From Urechis unicinctus (Eukaryota > Annelida > Polychaeta > Xenopneusta > Urechidae): a stretch of DNA of 64,000 nt. Shown here piece by piece: positions 22,338-34,058 of this stretch (its first letter is position 1; every line of letters begins with the position of its first letter). A model generated the notes under the pieces. It did no database searches. It had not been told where the DNA came from and worked only from the letters and a program-made list of their open reading frames with translations. The stretch spans positions 37,420,537-37,484,536 of the forward strand of contig CM067348.1 of assembly GCA_034190875.2 (NCBI GenBank), read 5' to 3'. Position numbers and translations under genes: made by a program.

Positions 22338-25300
22338 CTTTATCTGGGTCATCAATAACACCTCTTTAACTCTGATCGATGATTCACGCCCCAGCTTCTT
22401 TGTGTCTTGGACCTTGTTACACTTCTTCTTGTAGGAGTCATCTCCACTAAGCTAAAAGAAAGGTTTCAATAGAATCCATAATCCATAGAATAGGACACTA
22501 AATAAGGATTGATTAGATAATGGACAATGGCAAAACAGAATAAATAGAGGAGATATCATGTATCATATCAACAGCAGAACCGTTTCTCAGAATACCAATG
22601 GAGAAAAATTCATCACATAGAAAAGAACAAATGAAATCAACCTCACCTCCGTCCTCTGAATTGTCCTCCTCTCATAGTGATCAGGTCCCTGGTGGCAATC
22701 ATCAACCCCTTTACCATCAACCATGAGCTCTAAAAACATCACATTGCGATGTCAATAGCATTCACCCAGGGAGCTCTATGTAGATAGCATCACCAGGAGA
22801 GCTCTATGCAGATAGCATCACCAGGGGAGCTCTATGTAGATAGCATCACCAGGGGAGCTCTATGTAGATAGCATCACCAGGGGAGCTCTATGTAGATAGC
22901 ATCACCAGGGGAGCTCTATGTAGATAGCTATCAGATAGCATCACCAGGGGCCATGTAGTAGATAGCATCACCAGGGAGCTCTATGTAGATAGCATCACCA
23001 GGGGAGCTCTATGTAGATAGCATCACCAGGGGAGCTCTATGTAGATAGCATCACCAGGGGAGCTCTATGTAGATAGCATCACCAGGGCAGCTCTATGTAG
23101 ATAGCACCACCAACTGAGCAGGTCCCTGGTGGCAATCATTCACCCTTTTTCCATCAACTATGAAAACAACGCATTTCGATATCAACGTAGCACCAGGTTA
23201 GTATCACATTTTACTCTTCAATAGATACAATGAATGTCATCAAATACTATGGTGGGAATTCTGAAGTACACAACAATTAAATTCACAATATTGAAATGTT
23301 CACTGAAAACCTGATTCCCTTGCCCGGGAAATTAGAAAAAACCCAGGAAATGAAGACATCTTGGAGTGTGTGTCAGAGATGTCACCCAATGCCAAGCCAA
23401 TCTGAGAGGATACGCTGCAAGCAGAAGCCACACAAGCTACCTCGACTCCTATGCCATAATACAGAAGCTGTCAAGAGAGCCCTGCTCTGTTACACAAGGG
23501 AGACAGTCATGCTATAGGAGGAAACCAACCGAGCATTCCCACTGGCAGCTTATCACCAATATACCTTACATCAGTATGGTCATTTAGGCAGCAACAACAG
23601 AAGGATTATCCCATAATCGATCCCTAATTGCATTCAATGTATGCATTATATTTGGGGATCTTCTCTTGCACAACTGTCCAGCACCTTGACTTGTTGGCTT
23701 ATTGTCTATTTATTCCATTTAGCTGTCCCCTGATGCATGTAATGTCTGTGGTCGATCACAGCAAGCTTCACCCTAATGTCCACCTGCTGATATCTGGCTT
23801 GGACAGCTAGTGTGAATACATGCCAATAGTGCATCATTAGATATTCTAGGCAATAGTAGATGTTGGATAAGGTAAACCGACACCTAGAAAACTATATCAG
23901 TACTCCATCATTTATCTCTATCCCTCACGAGTTGTTATACAAATGATAAATGCCATATAAACTTATAGAAGCCTACCAATATGATGACCTCTTGGGGGTC
24001 ATACATGAGGGTCAGGTTGTTGAAGTTCTCCAGGAAGTCATGGCCACTATGTGCTCCCAGTTGTCCTGTGACAGAACAATCAATTGATGAAAGAAGCAAA
24101 CAAACTCAAGGTTACAATGGCACAACATCCCCAGATTATTTCTATGAAATTAAAACAACTTGAAGTCTTCCTATCAGACTGGAGTTAATTTGCAGACTGT
24201 ATTTATGTCTTTGCATATAAATGTAGCATTTGATACTGACCTAGCAAGGCGACTATTTGTGGATGGGCATCTATCACCAGTTCCTATTTATCTGAGATGT
24301 ACTCGTAATGGAGACAATCATCATCAGAACACTCCTTGTCAACCACCTTTCAAACTCTCCCCTAATGCAGCAGCATCATCAGTACACTCAGTTCCCCACC
24401 TTTCAAACCCTCCCCTACTCAATGACCGTCCCCAGCTAAAACAGCCTGGATACCTGGCAATACCAACCACACAGGCCCAGACATCTCAACAGGTGCATGA
24501 CATCAGAACACTCCGTTCCCCAACTTTCAAACCCTCCCCTACTCAAAGATCATCATGGTGGTATACTCCGTTCCCACCAGTTCAACTCAACCGCCCCCTA
24601 CTCAATGCATCATCAGAACACTCCGTTCCCCATCCCTTCAAAGCTGTTCTCGTACTGGAGACAATCATCATCAGAACACTCCGTTCCCCACCTTTCAAAC
24701 CCTCCCCTACTCAATGCATCATTCTGAACTGGCCTTGAAGCTCTGCTATTTTTGACATGATTCTCAAAAACAAGTTACAACAAGGTTAATGCAAGATGCT
24801 GCTACATAAGGTGTAGATGGTGCGTGATATTTTCAATATTAACTAAGGGGTCAAAAGGTCATAAAGAGCTCATTCTTGTTATGTAAAGACCCATTATCAT
24901 ATGAAGTCATATTTGCTACAGCTAGCTCGCTTTGTAAGCAAACTTGTCAATTATAGTTTACGAACCACCAGATGGCCTGATGTACAGACAGATGCCGGAG
25001 TGATGTTATAAGATTGGCTAAACAGTTCCAAACGAATCATCAATGGAATTCCCCACTAGGCATACATTGACTCTACATTTCCTTATCATTAAGACCTGAG
25101 AGGTTAAAGGTCATGTAGGACTGATTTTAAGTTTTCAAGGAGCCATCAACATCAGAAGGGTCCATGTATAATGTGGGGCAGCTATCTAGCCTTACAAGAA
25201 ATGTGCCCATCCTCTCAGAAAAGACAGGGGTCAAAGGTGATGAGGGGTCAAAGGTGATGAGGGGTTATGTTTGGCTTGCAAGGAGCCACCAACATAAAAG

Positions 25301-27735
25301 AGGTCCATGGTAGCTTGCATAATTAGAAAACGTGCTACACATAAGTTTATGAACAGAGCAAAGGTACATGATAAGATCATGCAAAGCTATAATGGGAAGT
25401 TTTAATGAGTTGCCCCTTCTCCTCTTCTATACAAGGATAAAATCACAGGTACTCAAATCTTAAAAAGCCCATCCTCCCTTGCCTCTTCTAGAAACAGACA
25501 AAATCAGAGGCACTTAAAAAGCACCTCCTCCCCAAGCCGCTGGTACATAGAGATGCAATCACAGTCACTCGAGTCTTGAAACGCACTTCATTCCTAGCTC
25601 TTGGTTTATACAGTCTGTATATACCAGTGACTAGGGAAGAGGGGCATTTTTAGATATGAGTGATTGAGTATGTAAATGCCAGCTGAGAGGATAGAGGGAT
25701 GTTTTAAGACTTGAGCGTCTGTGATTGATTCAGTTTATACTAGCGGCTAGGCAAGAGGGGAGTTAAGAGTCAAATGCCTGCAATTGTGTCTATATATACC
25801 AGCAGCTTGGGAAGATGGATGAATTAAGACTCATGTGCCTCTGATTAAATATGTTTATACCTGCAAGAAGAGGGGTGTTGAAGACATGAGTAAGATCGGT
25901 AATGAATTAACGGTTAGGAAATGTGTTTTGACTCTGATTGATTGAGTCTTATACCTGCAGATAAGGGGCGAAGTTTGGGGTGTGATGAGTCTGACATGAG
26001 TGGGGAAAAGTGGCATTTTAAGACTTGATCGAGTACCACATGGCAGCAACTAGGGTAGCCAACTGGAGTGCCCAACGGTTAGGAAATAGGGGTGTTTTTA
26101 AGACCATGTATATCTGACGTCCAATAGAAGTGGCAATTTAAGATGCAAGTGATCGATTATTCCGTAACAGCGACCAGGTAAAAGAGCATTTTAAGAGTTG
26201 AGAACCTTTGATCGAGTGTTTATATTATAGCAGCCAGATGGGAAGGCTTTACATTTTCCAATACTTTTGTCTTGCTATATTTGTGGCAAGACAGGAGGGG
26301 CATTTAAAGACTCGAGGGCCTATGATTCAGGCTTTACATAGCAAGCAATAGGACGGGCTTATTAAGACACAAGTGACAGTGATTTAAACTTTGTATGCAG
26401 ACTACTATGGATGGCAGGCCTTTTAAGACTTGAGTGCCTTGATAAAGTAACTGTATGTTAGGGGGGCTGGAGAGGGGGGGGGGGGGGGGCATTTTAAAAC
26501 GTAGGTGCCTTTGATTGAGTTTTTACAGACAAGTGGAGGTGGGGGTACACTTTAACACTACATCCAGTGATTGTCTTTACATAATAAAGTACAGGGAGGG
26601 GTGAAGGTGCATTTCCAGACTTGGGTTGTCTGTGATTAAGTCTTAAAGAACCAGCTGCTGTGGAGGAGAGAATCTAACTCTTGAAGGCCTCTGATTTAGT
26701 TTTAGATACACATTGGTTGGGCAGAAGGTTGCTTCAAGAATCTAGAGTCTGTGATGGAGTCTTGACATATCAGCTGGTAGGGAAGATGGGTATTTTTCAG
26801 ACATGATTTAGATTACCTTCGGGTGAGTCCAAATATATCATGAGATAGGGACGAGGGGTATTTTAAGACTGGAAATGAGTCTTTACATACCAACATATCC
26901 ATAGGTATACATTTAAGACTAGTGTCTGTAATTTAGTCATTATGAATCAAGTGCCTTTGATTGAATCTGTATATAACAGCGGCTACATGGAAAAATAGCA
27001 AACTGAACAAATGTAAAATTGATAGGTGAACTCACTTGACTCATTCTGGATATAGGATTTGGCGACAGAATAGATAGATGTATCTTCCATAACAGTCTTC
27101 ACAGCTGCCTCCACCAAACTTGATGACAGGACAGGTTCATCCTTAACTTCTTAAGAGAAAATATTGATATTGAAATTATTTAACACATCTTCAGCAGATA
27201 CATACTATAGTAAATAAAAGTGACATTCAATAATGGAAGCTTTACACATCATATTGTTTATACATCATGCAAGCAACCGTACACCTCCCAGTCCTACCCA
27301 AATCAAATTTCATGGTTAGTTTTAAATGAACACCCCCACGCTCTGGGCCGCGGGCCCACATTTTAATGCATTGCAATTGTGAAGTGTTTTTTTGCACAAA
27401 TTGACAATTTGAGACAGTCGCTAGTAAATATATAGAATATTGATCATAAACTATACGTTCACAGGCATAAAATGCTCCTGACATAAGTAAATGCCGTCGC
27501 ATTTCTTATTATTTCGTTGTGCAGAAGCCAGAACTCTTTCGACATAGCAAAACAGAATTGACTTTCTCGTTTTTCTTCAAATGGGACCATGACACAATGT
27601 AAAACAGCTTGAATATCATGAATTGTATCACAATGTTGATTTCAAACGAGATCGTTGATCGGATAAACAGTTTTAGAGCGAATGATTTGTACATACTTAC
27701 CTTGTCACATCTAAAATCAACTTCGCGGGCGACAT
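22338..27735 (-). CDS. CaRF-like multi-exon gene, 5' half
   Basis: Five minus-strand exons with consensus splice sites. Exon 27735-27701 begins MSPAKLILDVT and ends at ACAAG|GTAAGT. Exon 27149-27036 reads LVEAAVKTVMEDTSILSPNP and ends CAA|GTGAGT. Exon 24065-23977 reads SGHDFLENFNNLTLMYDPQE. Exon 22729-22647 reads DDCHQGPDHYERR. Exon 22451-22338 reads KKCNKVQDTKKLG followed by SSIRVKEVL. The last two join in phase. The CxxGP then TKKxGxxxxIxVKEV order resembles the DNA-binding region of calcium-responsive transcription factor (CaRF) and of FAR1/MULE proteins. This fits the MULE and SWIM exons further downstream on the same strand. Phases between the first three exons do not match, so at least one more exon should exist. 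The assignment is inference. Confidence 0.5.
22775..23110. repeat. 28-bp minisatellite
   Basis: About 12 units of AGCTCTATGTAGATAGCATC plus ACCAGGGG, with one disturbed unit near 22925-22970. It lies in an intron just upstream of the 22729-22647 exon. A degraded partial copy of that exon stands on its far side. Confidence 0.93.
23115..23200 (-). pseudogene. Partial duplicate of the 22.7-kb exon
   Basis: CAGGTCCCTGGTGGCAATCA followed by TTCACCCTTTTTCCATCAAC mirrors 22682-22722 (CAGGTCCCTGGTGGCAATCA, TCAACCCCTTTACCATCAAC), and similarity continues into the flank (CATTTCGATATCAA against CATTGCGATGTCAA). The 28-bp array sits between exon and copy, so array growth followed or caused the duplication. 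Confidence 0.75.
24324..24725. repeat. Degenerate ~51-bp repeat
   Basis: Five to six imperfect copies of CATCAGAACACTCCGTTCCC, then CACCTTTCAAACCCTCCCCT and ACTCAATG. They are separated by variable inserts such as CTGGAGACAATCATCATC. It gives pyrimidine-rich open frames on the plus strand that are not regarded as genes. Confidence 0.75.
25400..26990 (-). repeat. Degenerate ~58-bp repeat, mostly inverted orientation
   Basis: Some 25 diverged copies of a motif around ACTCGAGTCTTAAAA, GCCCCTCTTCCC and AGCCGCTGGTATATA. From 25400 to about 25610 the copies run forward; from there to 26990 they run as the reverse complement (TATATACCAGCAGCTTGG, GAAGAGGGGCATTTTTAGA). A G-run lies at 26470-26490. 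Confidence 0.8.
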
Positions 27736-27900
27736 TTTTTCGTCTGCTAACTTAATCCGGTGAGCAGTGGTGAGGGCGCTGCGACAAAAATAAGTGTTTA
27801 CCGCTGACGCCGTTAGAAGCGCGGCGGTCGCGTTCCCGCCACAACTCAATACGCAGCACCTCTCGGGTACAAGACTCCCCCGGGTGCTATATCGATTCGA
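27736..27900 (-). promoter_or_regulatory. CpG-rich promoter candidate
   Basis: Short GC- and CpG-rich island (GAAGCGCGGCGGTCGCGTTC near 27810-27830) in AT-rich surroundings, immediately upstream of the predicted ATG at 27735. This position suits the 5' end and promoter of the minus-strand CaRF-like gene. No TATA box was identified. Confidence 0.4.
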
Positions 27901-28649
27901 CCAGTAAGAATAGGTCGGCTGATTTACACATGGGATGAATACGTCTTGAAAATATGTGCCGTAAGGGATAATTCTACCTTTTTAAGTTTTCTAGTGGCTG
28001 TCATTTTCATCAATAGCATCTTCATCATCGTCACAAGCGCAGATATATCCATCATTAACAGCGCTATTATCCTCATCATTGTAATTATAACTGCTGCAGT
28101 TAGACTCCTCCTAGAATTCCCAGCGGAGCTCTTGGATAATGTTTTGAACACAACAGATAGCAAGATGAATACAGTCATGATCTACCATTTGACATTTGCT
28201 CAAAAGGAAACATTATAGTTACAGACAATTTACATTAATGAATAGGCAATCGACATATCAAAATACTAATTTAGTAAGTTTGCAAGACAAAAAACCAAAA
28301 TGGATAATAAATGAAAAAGTTTAGAAATGTCCAGAAGCATGTGATAAATAAAGATTTATTTTTGCTTTATAAAACACAAATAACCTTCATGACTTTGTCA
28401 TTTCCTTTGTAGCAGGTTGGAAGTTTGTTTTTTTGTATATCTATCCTGATCTGAAAATAAAATAATCGTCAAATAATTATATACTATAACAAATAATGGA
28501 TAGAGTGGGCTTTAACATGAGGCGATTTTTCAATTTTCACTAATCGAAAGATTTGGGGATGAGATTAAGTTTGGCTATAGTTTGGTGTGCATATTCGGAT
28601 GAAAAATAATTTTATAACATAAACAAAACAATCAACTCCATTAAGCGGA
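27901..28649. other. Spacer between the two inverted 58-bp arrays
   Basis: AT-rich unique sequence. It includes an ATCAT-rich low-complexity patch at about 28005-28100 that leaves open frames on both strands. No supported gene. Confidence 0.35.
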
Positions 28650-29060
28650 CGGATCAATTTATATTCTAGCATTATTGAGCATTGAGGCTGAATGTTGTTC
28701 AAGCCTCATTGAGCGGATATTTGTTGACATTCGGAGCCTGATTGAGCAGAGAGGCTGTTTGATATTGTAGACTGATTGAGCAGAGAGACTGTTTGATATT
28801 GTAGCCTAATTGAGCGGAGAGGCTGTTTGATATTGTAGCCTGATTGAGCGGAGAGGCTGATTTTTGTTCTAGCCTGATTGAATGGAGAGTTGTTTGACAT
28901 TCGGTCTGGATGGAATGGCTGGTTGATATTCGAGTCTGATTTAGCGAAGTTGCTTGTTGATATTTTAGCCTGATTGGGGGGATAGGCTATAGTTGATGTT
29001 CAAGCCTGATTGAGCAGGGGCGGGTGGTTGATATTCGAGTGTGGTTGAGTATAGGGGGTG
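28650..29060. repeat. 34-bp repeat (GCCTGATTGAGCGGAGAGGC)
   Basis: About 11 imperfect units of GCCTGATTGAGCGGAGAGGC plus TGTTTGATATTGTA. The GATTGAG element is shared with the flanking 58-bp repeat family (GTGATTGAGTC), so the arrays may be related. Confidence 0.8.
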
Positions 29061-29089
29061 ATTGATATTCAAACTGATATCCAAATACT

Positions 29090-30780
29090 CAATCAGAGGA
29101 ACTAGAAATTTTCTCTTTATCCACCGATATACAAACATTTAATCAGAGGAATTTGAATCTTAAAGAACCCCTCCTCCTTGTTATGTAAAGGATCGCTCTT
29201 CCCTGTCAGCTGGTAAATATAAAAAAACCAATAGTCTTAACATGCGCCATATCCTAAGGCGCTGGTATAGACAGACTCAATCTCAGGCACGCAAGATGTA
29301 TAATTCCCCTTTTCCAAGCGGCCCATGTTATAAGGCTCAATCGTCGGCACTCGAGTCTTCCTCGACACCTTGTATATGAAACCTCAATCACAAGCACTCG
29401 AGTCTCAAACCACCTGTCTTCTTTAGTCGCTGGTATATATTCAGGTAATTGAAGGTATTTGTAACATAAACACAGGCACTCGAGTCTTAAAAAGACCCTC
29501 TTCCCCAGCCGCTGCAATATGCAGACACAATCACTTGCACTCGGGTCTTAAAATGCCGGTCTTCCGAAACTGGTATATACAAACACAATTGTAAACATGC
29601 GCTAAAATGGCAAATGTTACTCAACCGCGAGTGTACACAGGCTCAATCACTGGAACTCGTGTCTTGAAACGACTCTTTTCTCCTGACGCTTGTATATACA
29701 GACTTAATTGTAGCATCTCAGTCTTACAAATCACCCCTCACGAGTCACGAGTCAATATTCAATGAGAGCAACTCCAGTTCTGAAACGCAACTTTTCCATC
29801 GACTCTGCTATTTTCAGACTAAATCAACAACACCTAAAGGTGCCCATCTTCTCTAGCTGTTGGTACATGCCAACTCAACACAGGTAAAGGAATCCTCCTC
29901 ACTGACTGCTCGTGTGTACAGACAAAATTACAGGTACTCGAGTTTTAAAACGCCCACCTTCCCTCGCCGCTGGTATTTACCAATGTAATTGCTGGTGGTT
30001 GATTCTTAAAAAACGTCCCTCAAAAGTCAAGACCTAAACACAGGCAATCGAGTCTTAAAAAGCCCCTCTTCCCAGCAACAGGTAAATTACAGAAGCTTGA
30101 GTCATAAATCGCTCCTCTTTACTAGCAGTCACAGGTACATAAAAACTTGGTTGCAGGCATATGAGTCTTAAAAATGCCCTCTCAACAGTCAATATTCAAT
30201 CACAGACTCTCGAGTCTTAAACCGCCAGTCTTACCTTTAGCGCTTAGAAGCGCTGCTATGCACAACCACAATTACAGGCACTCGAGGTTTTTATCTCTCC
30301 TTTTGCCTAGCCACTGCTATATGCTCATCAATCGATCACTGGCACTCGAGTCTTAAAATTCACCCCTCTTTGTAAATACAGACTCAATCACAGGTAATCG
30401 ATTCATAAAACGTCCCAATCACAGGCACTTAAGTCATAAATCGCCCCTAGCCAATACTATATTCAGACTAAATCGCTCACACTCTAGTCTTATAATCGCC
30501 CCTCATTCTCAGCGGATGATATACAGATTCAATCTCACACGCTCGATTCTAGATTCTCGTTCACACAGACATATTTGCAGGCATATGAGTCTTAAAATTC
30601 GCCCATAAAAGACCAAATTCAATCGCAGTCACTGAAGTCTTATAACGCTCTTCTTTCCCAGCTGTCGGTATATACATAATTGTTGACTGGCACTTCAAGT
30701 CTCCAAACGTCCTCCTTTCCTATATGCTCGCATGTACATACTTAATCGCACGCACTTGAGTCTGAAATTTTTGGCCTCCG
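29090..30780 (+). repeat. Degenerate ~58-bp repeat, forward orientation
   Basis: About 28 diverged units containing CAATCACAGGCACTCGAGTC, TTAAAACGCCCCTCTTCCC and GCCGCTGGTATATACAGACT. This is the reverse complement of most of the 25.6-27.0 kb array, giving a large inverted repeat with its centre near 28 kb. Confidence 0.85.
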
Positions 30781-31510
30781 ACAAATAATAAAAGAGATAC
30801 TTTACGTGCTTTGGAGCGAAGCGGTAATTCGTGCGTGAACCTAGGTCAACCAGAAATGACGCATTAGGATGAACCCACATTCAACCGCCCAAATCAGCTT
30901 CCATAGAAACCACGTTGTCAACCGTGAATTTATAACTTGTTACGTCGGGATCAGTCATGCCGAAGCGCTGTGTGGCCGCGAATTGTTCGAACATTTAGGT
31001 TTTCATTTACTCCATGCTTCCCTATGCTCAATAATAGCATGCATTTTGCGATTGTTTATACTTCGTGCATATATACATACACTTCAATATCTGATTTTAT
31101 TATTGAATACACTTGTATGAACTTTATGATTGCAGGCATTATATGTTACATGAAGGTTTCGTAGGCCTATATGTCATGATTGCATAGTCACTTTGATTAC
31201 AGGAGAGTGTTCTAATACAAGCCCCATGACACTGTATCTCCAGTCTGCTACCGCCGCTTTCATATCATGCTGTGTCCCTGTTAGCCTTGTCAGTGGGTTC
31301 AAAGAAATTAAAATTGCTTGTGCCAAACTCATTTTAAATCTATAAACCTTCGATGGAGTGCATTATTATACAAACCAAAGAAAGAATCTATCTCACTGTA
31401 GACATCGTCATAGATGAAACAACCAGTTGATTTTTCAAGCATGGGTATGTAACGCCATGACATGGAACAGAGCTTCCGCGATCAGCAGAAACATCAGTGT
31501 TGGAAACAGC
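30781..31510. other. No feature recognised
   Basis: Unique sequence between two repeat blocks. No exon with good splice sites and no known element. Confidence 0.35.
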
Positions 31511-31514
31511 AACA

Positions 31515-31680
31515 AAACCACACATCTTAACAGAAACCGACACATATTAACAGCAATCGACACATCTTAACAGAAACCGACATATCGAAATAGAAACCGA
31601 CATATCTAAACAGAAGCTGACACATCTTAACAGAAAACGAAACATCTGAGCAGCAATCGACACATCTTAACAGAATGCGT
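31515..31680. repeat. 20-bp minisatellite
   Basis: Eight units of CACATCTTAACAGAAACCGA with variants CAGCAATCGA and CAGAAGCTGA. It adjoins the 25-bp array directly. Confidence 0.85.
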
Positions 31681-32490
31681 GATGGACTGTGAAAATGTCT
31701 TGCGTGGTGGTCTATGGACTTGTCACGAGTGATGGACTGTGGACTTGTCATGCGTGGTGGACTGTGGAAATGTCATGCGTGATGGACTGTGGACTTGTCA
31801 TTCATGATGGACTGTGGACTTGTCATGTGTGATGGACTGTGAACTTTTGTCATGTGTGGTGGACTGTGGACTGGTCATGTGTGGTGGACTGTGGAAATGT
31901 CACGAGTGACGGACTGTGGACATGTCATGTGTGGTGGACTGTGAAAATGTCATGCGTGATGGACTGTGGACTTGTCATGCGTGATGGACTGTGGACTTGT
32001 CATGTGTGATGGACTGTGAACTTTTGTCATGTGTGGTGGACTGTGGGCTGGTCATGTGTGGTGGACTGTGAACTTTTGTCATGCGTGATAGACTGTGGAA
32101 ATGTCATGCGTTTTGGACTGTGGACATGTCATGCGTGATGGACTGTAGACATGTCATGTGTGGTGGACTGTGAAAATGTCATGCGTGATGGACTGTGGAC
32201 TTGTCATGCGTGATGGACTGTGGACTTGTCATGTGTGATGGACTGTGAACTTTTGTCATGTGTGGTGGACTGTGGACTGGTCATGTGTGGTGGACTGTGG
32301 ACTTGTCATGCGTGATAGACTGTGGAAATGTCATGCGTTGTGGACTGTGGACATGTCATGCGTGATGGACTGTGGACTTGTCATGTGTGGTGGACTGTGG
32401 ACTTGTCATGTGTGATGGACTGTGGACTTGTCATTCGTGATGGACTCTGTACTTGTCATGTGTGATGGACTGTGGACTCGTGTAATCGAG
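31673..32490. repeat. 25-bp minisatellite with ~229-bp higher-order repeat
   Basis: About 32 units of CATGCGTGATGGACTGTGGA plus CTTGT, with variants (GTGGTGG, GAAAATGT, GAACTTTTGT). The ordered run starting at 31921 recurs at 32150, so about nine monomers are amplified as one block of 229 bp. Confidence 0.92.
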
Positions 32491-32753
32491 GCCACGGCGA
32501 GAGATGGCGAGAGATACAAACGCATTCTGCTGGTGGTATTCGATTGTGTTGTGGCTTTTAAATCATGAGGCAACATGAAATCACACAAAACCATGCAACA
32601 GCACGAATCCTATATCGCAGTCTGTGGAATGACATTCAAATTCGCTTCCGTAAAATTCAAACGCTGTAATGTACTTTGGGTTTATGAACGCATAGTTTTA
32701 TTTATTGGTATAGTTTAAACTATATAATTCATGGTAAAGTTTGTTCATGGAGT

Positions 32754-33153
32754 TCCCCCTGTGGGTGCGGGGTTAGAATAGGCCCACTGTATCCTCCTGC
32801 ATGTCGTAAGAGGCGACTAATAGGGGGTAACCTGTTGGCCGTGGGTTGCGACTCGTATCGCTGGACAATGGGATCCAAGTGGTTGAGTGGAACCGTCCTT
32901 TTGTGGGCCATATCTGCAACACCACTCTGGCCCGGATTTCACCTAGACGAGAGGCTGGAATGGCCTGGTTCAGTCCATCGGCTAGTGGTGACTTGCCCTA
33001 GGATAATCGTCTCCATTTTTATCTTTTCCATCTCCATTTTCACTTATCCTAGAAGGCGGCTGCTTAATCAGGTCAATCTTATCTATTAACCTTTCTTGGC
33101 AACATATAACACATGAGTGTTGGTGTGCCGTTAAACCCTATACTTACCTTACC
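32754..33153 (+). mobile_element. Complete 400-bp SINE with 14-bp target-site duplication
   Basis: The element begins TCCCCCTGTGGGTGCGGGGT, followed by TGTCGTAAGAGGCGACTAA, and ends in GTGCCGTTAAACCCTATAC plus a short TTACC repeat tail. It is flanked by identical TTTGTTCATGGAGT at 32740-32753 and 33154-33167. The head motif recalls widespread molluscan SINE heads, possibly tRNA-derived (GGTTGCGACTC may be a worn B box). Two other partial copies occur in this window (14.25 kb and 57.95 kb). Such elements are non-autonomous and rely on LINE machinery. Confidence 0.88.
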
Positions 33154-33167
33154 TTTGTTCATGGAGT

Positions 33168-34058
33168 CGGGTCTGTTGATTCGTGGTTTGCTCATAAATA
33201 TTGCTTATCAATTCAACTTTATCACATGAACTGTGTCTATCTACAAACGTCCTCCTAGCAATGATTCGCCGTCGACAGGGATCACGTAAGCAGCCTTGAC
33301 TAATTGAGAATACAAGCTCCACATTCCGAGGTCTCAACATGGCTGGTTCTGGTCATTCACGTCAATTGACCTCGTGCTGTATACTCGATTAACAAGGGGC
33401 CTAAGTAATATCTGAATCGAACACATTATTATGTGTGTTACCAGGCATGGCCGATGTGTTGAGCAGCCCTTTATGTGCGTCAATATCAACGCTGAACATG
33501 GGCATTAAGACAACTATATTCACACTAACAGCGCACTACCTTCCCAGCGTAGCCTGATACTTATCTACGAGACAACACTAGAATTGCATTTTACTACACA
33601 GACCATTTTAATCACACAATGAAAGATATCGATGTGAAGCATATGAAACCGTAAGTTGCAATTTATTGGAAAAAAGTATCAGCGATAGCTTATTCAAATA
33701 TTGCTTCATCACAAGTTTGACAGAAATAATCGTTCATAAATAATACAAGTTGATTACGAGCAATTCAATATCATCCTTACAAACACGCGGCAATGATAAT
33801 CATCGACGGAACACCCATATATACTGAATTAAATCGAGAGTTTCTGTAAAGATCCTTTTCAATAATGAATGTGCTACCTCGCCGACATTTTACATTTGCA
33901 TTTGCATTGCAGTGTTTCAGACCAATCTAGTAAGATACTTCTTGGAAAATGTTTTACCATGCTAGCACTTGAATAATAGATTGCCGAGATTTACGACGTG
34001 GCATTGTTACCAAAGTTGTTTCTATAGATGAAAAGAATGATATACACTTCCAACTCCT
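33168..34058. other. No feature recognised
   Basis: AT-rich sequence downstream of the receptor pseudogene. It may contain part of its former 3' UTR. No exon or repeat family was identified. Confidence 0.35.

Noticed and set aside
24160-24738. A 192-codon plus-strand open frame rich in Pro and Ser
   Set aside because: It coincides with a degenerate tandem repeat, and exons of the surrounding gene are on the other strand.
27924-28218. Hydrophobic open frames on both strands that look like membrane proteins
   Set aside because: Caused by ATCAT low-complexity sequence; no splice or start support.
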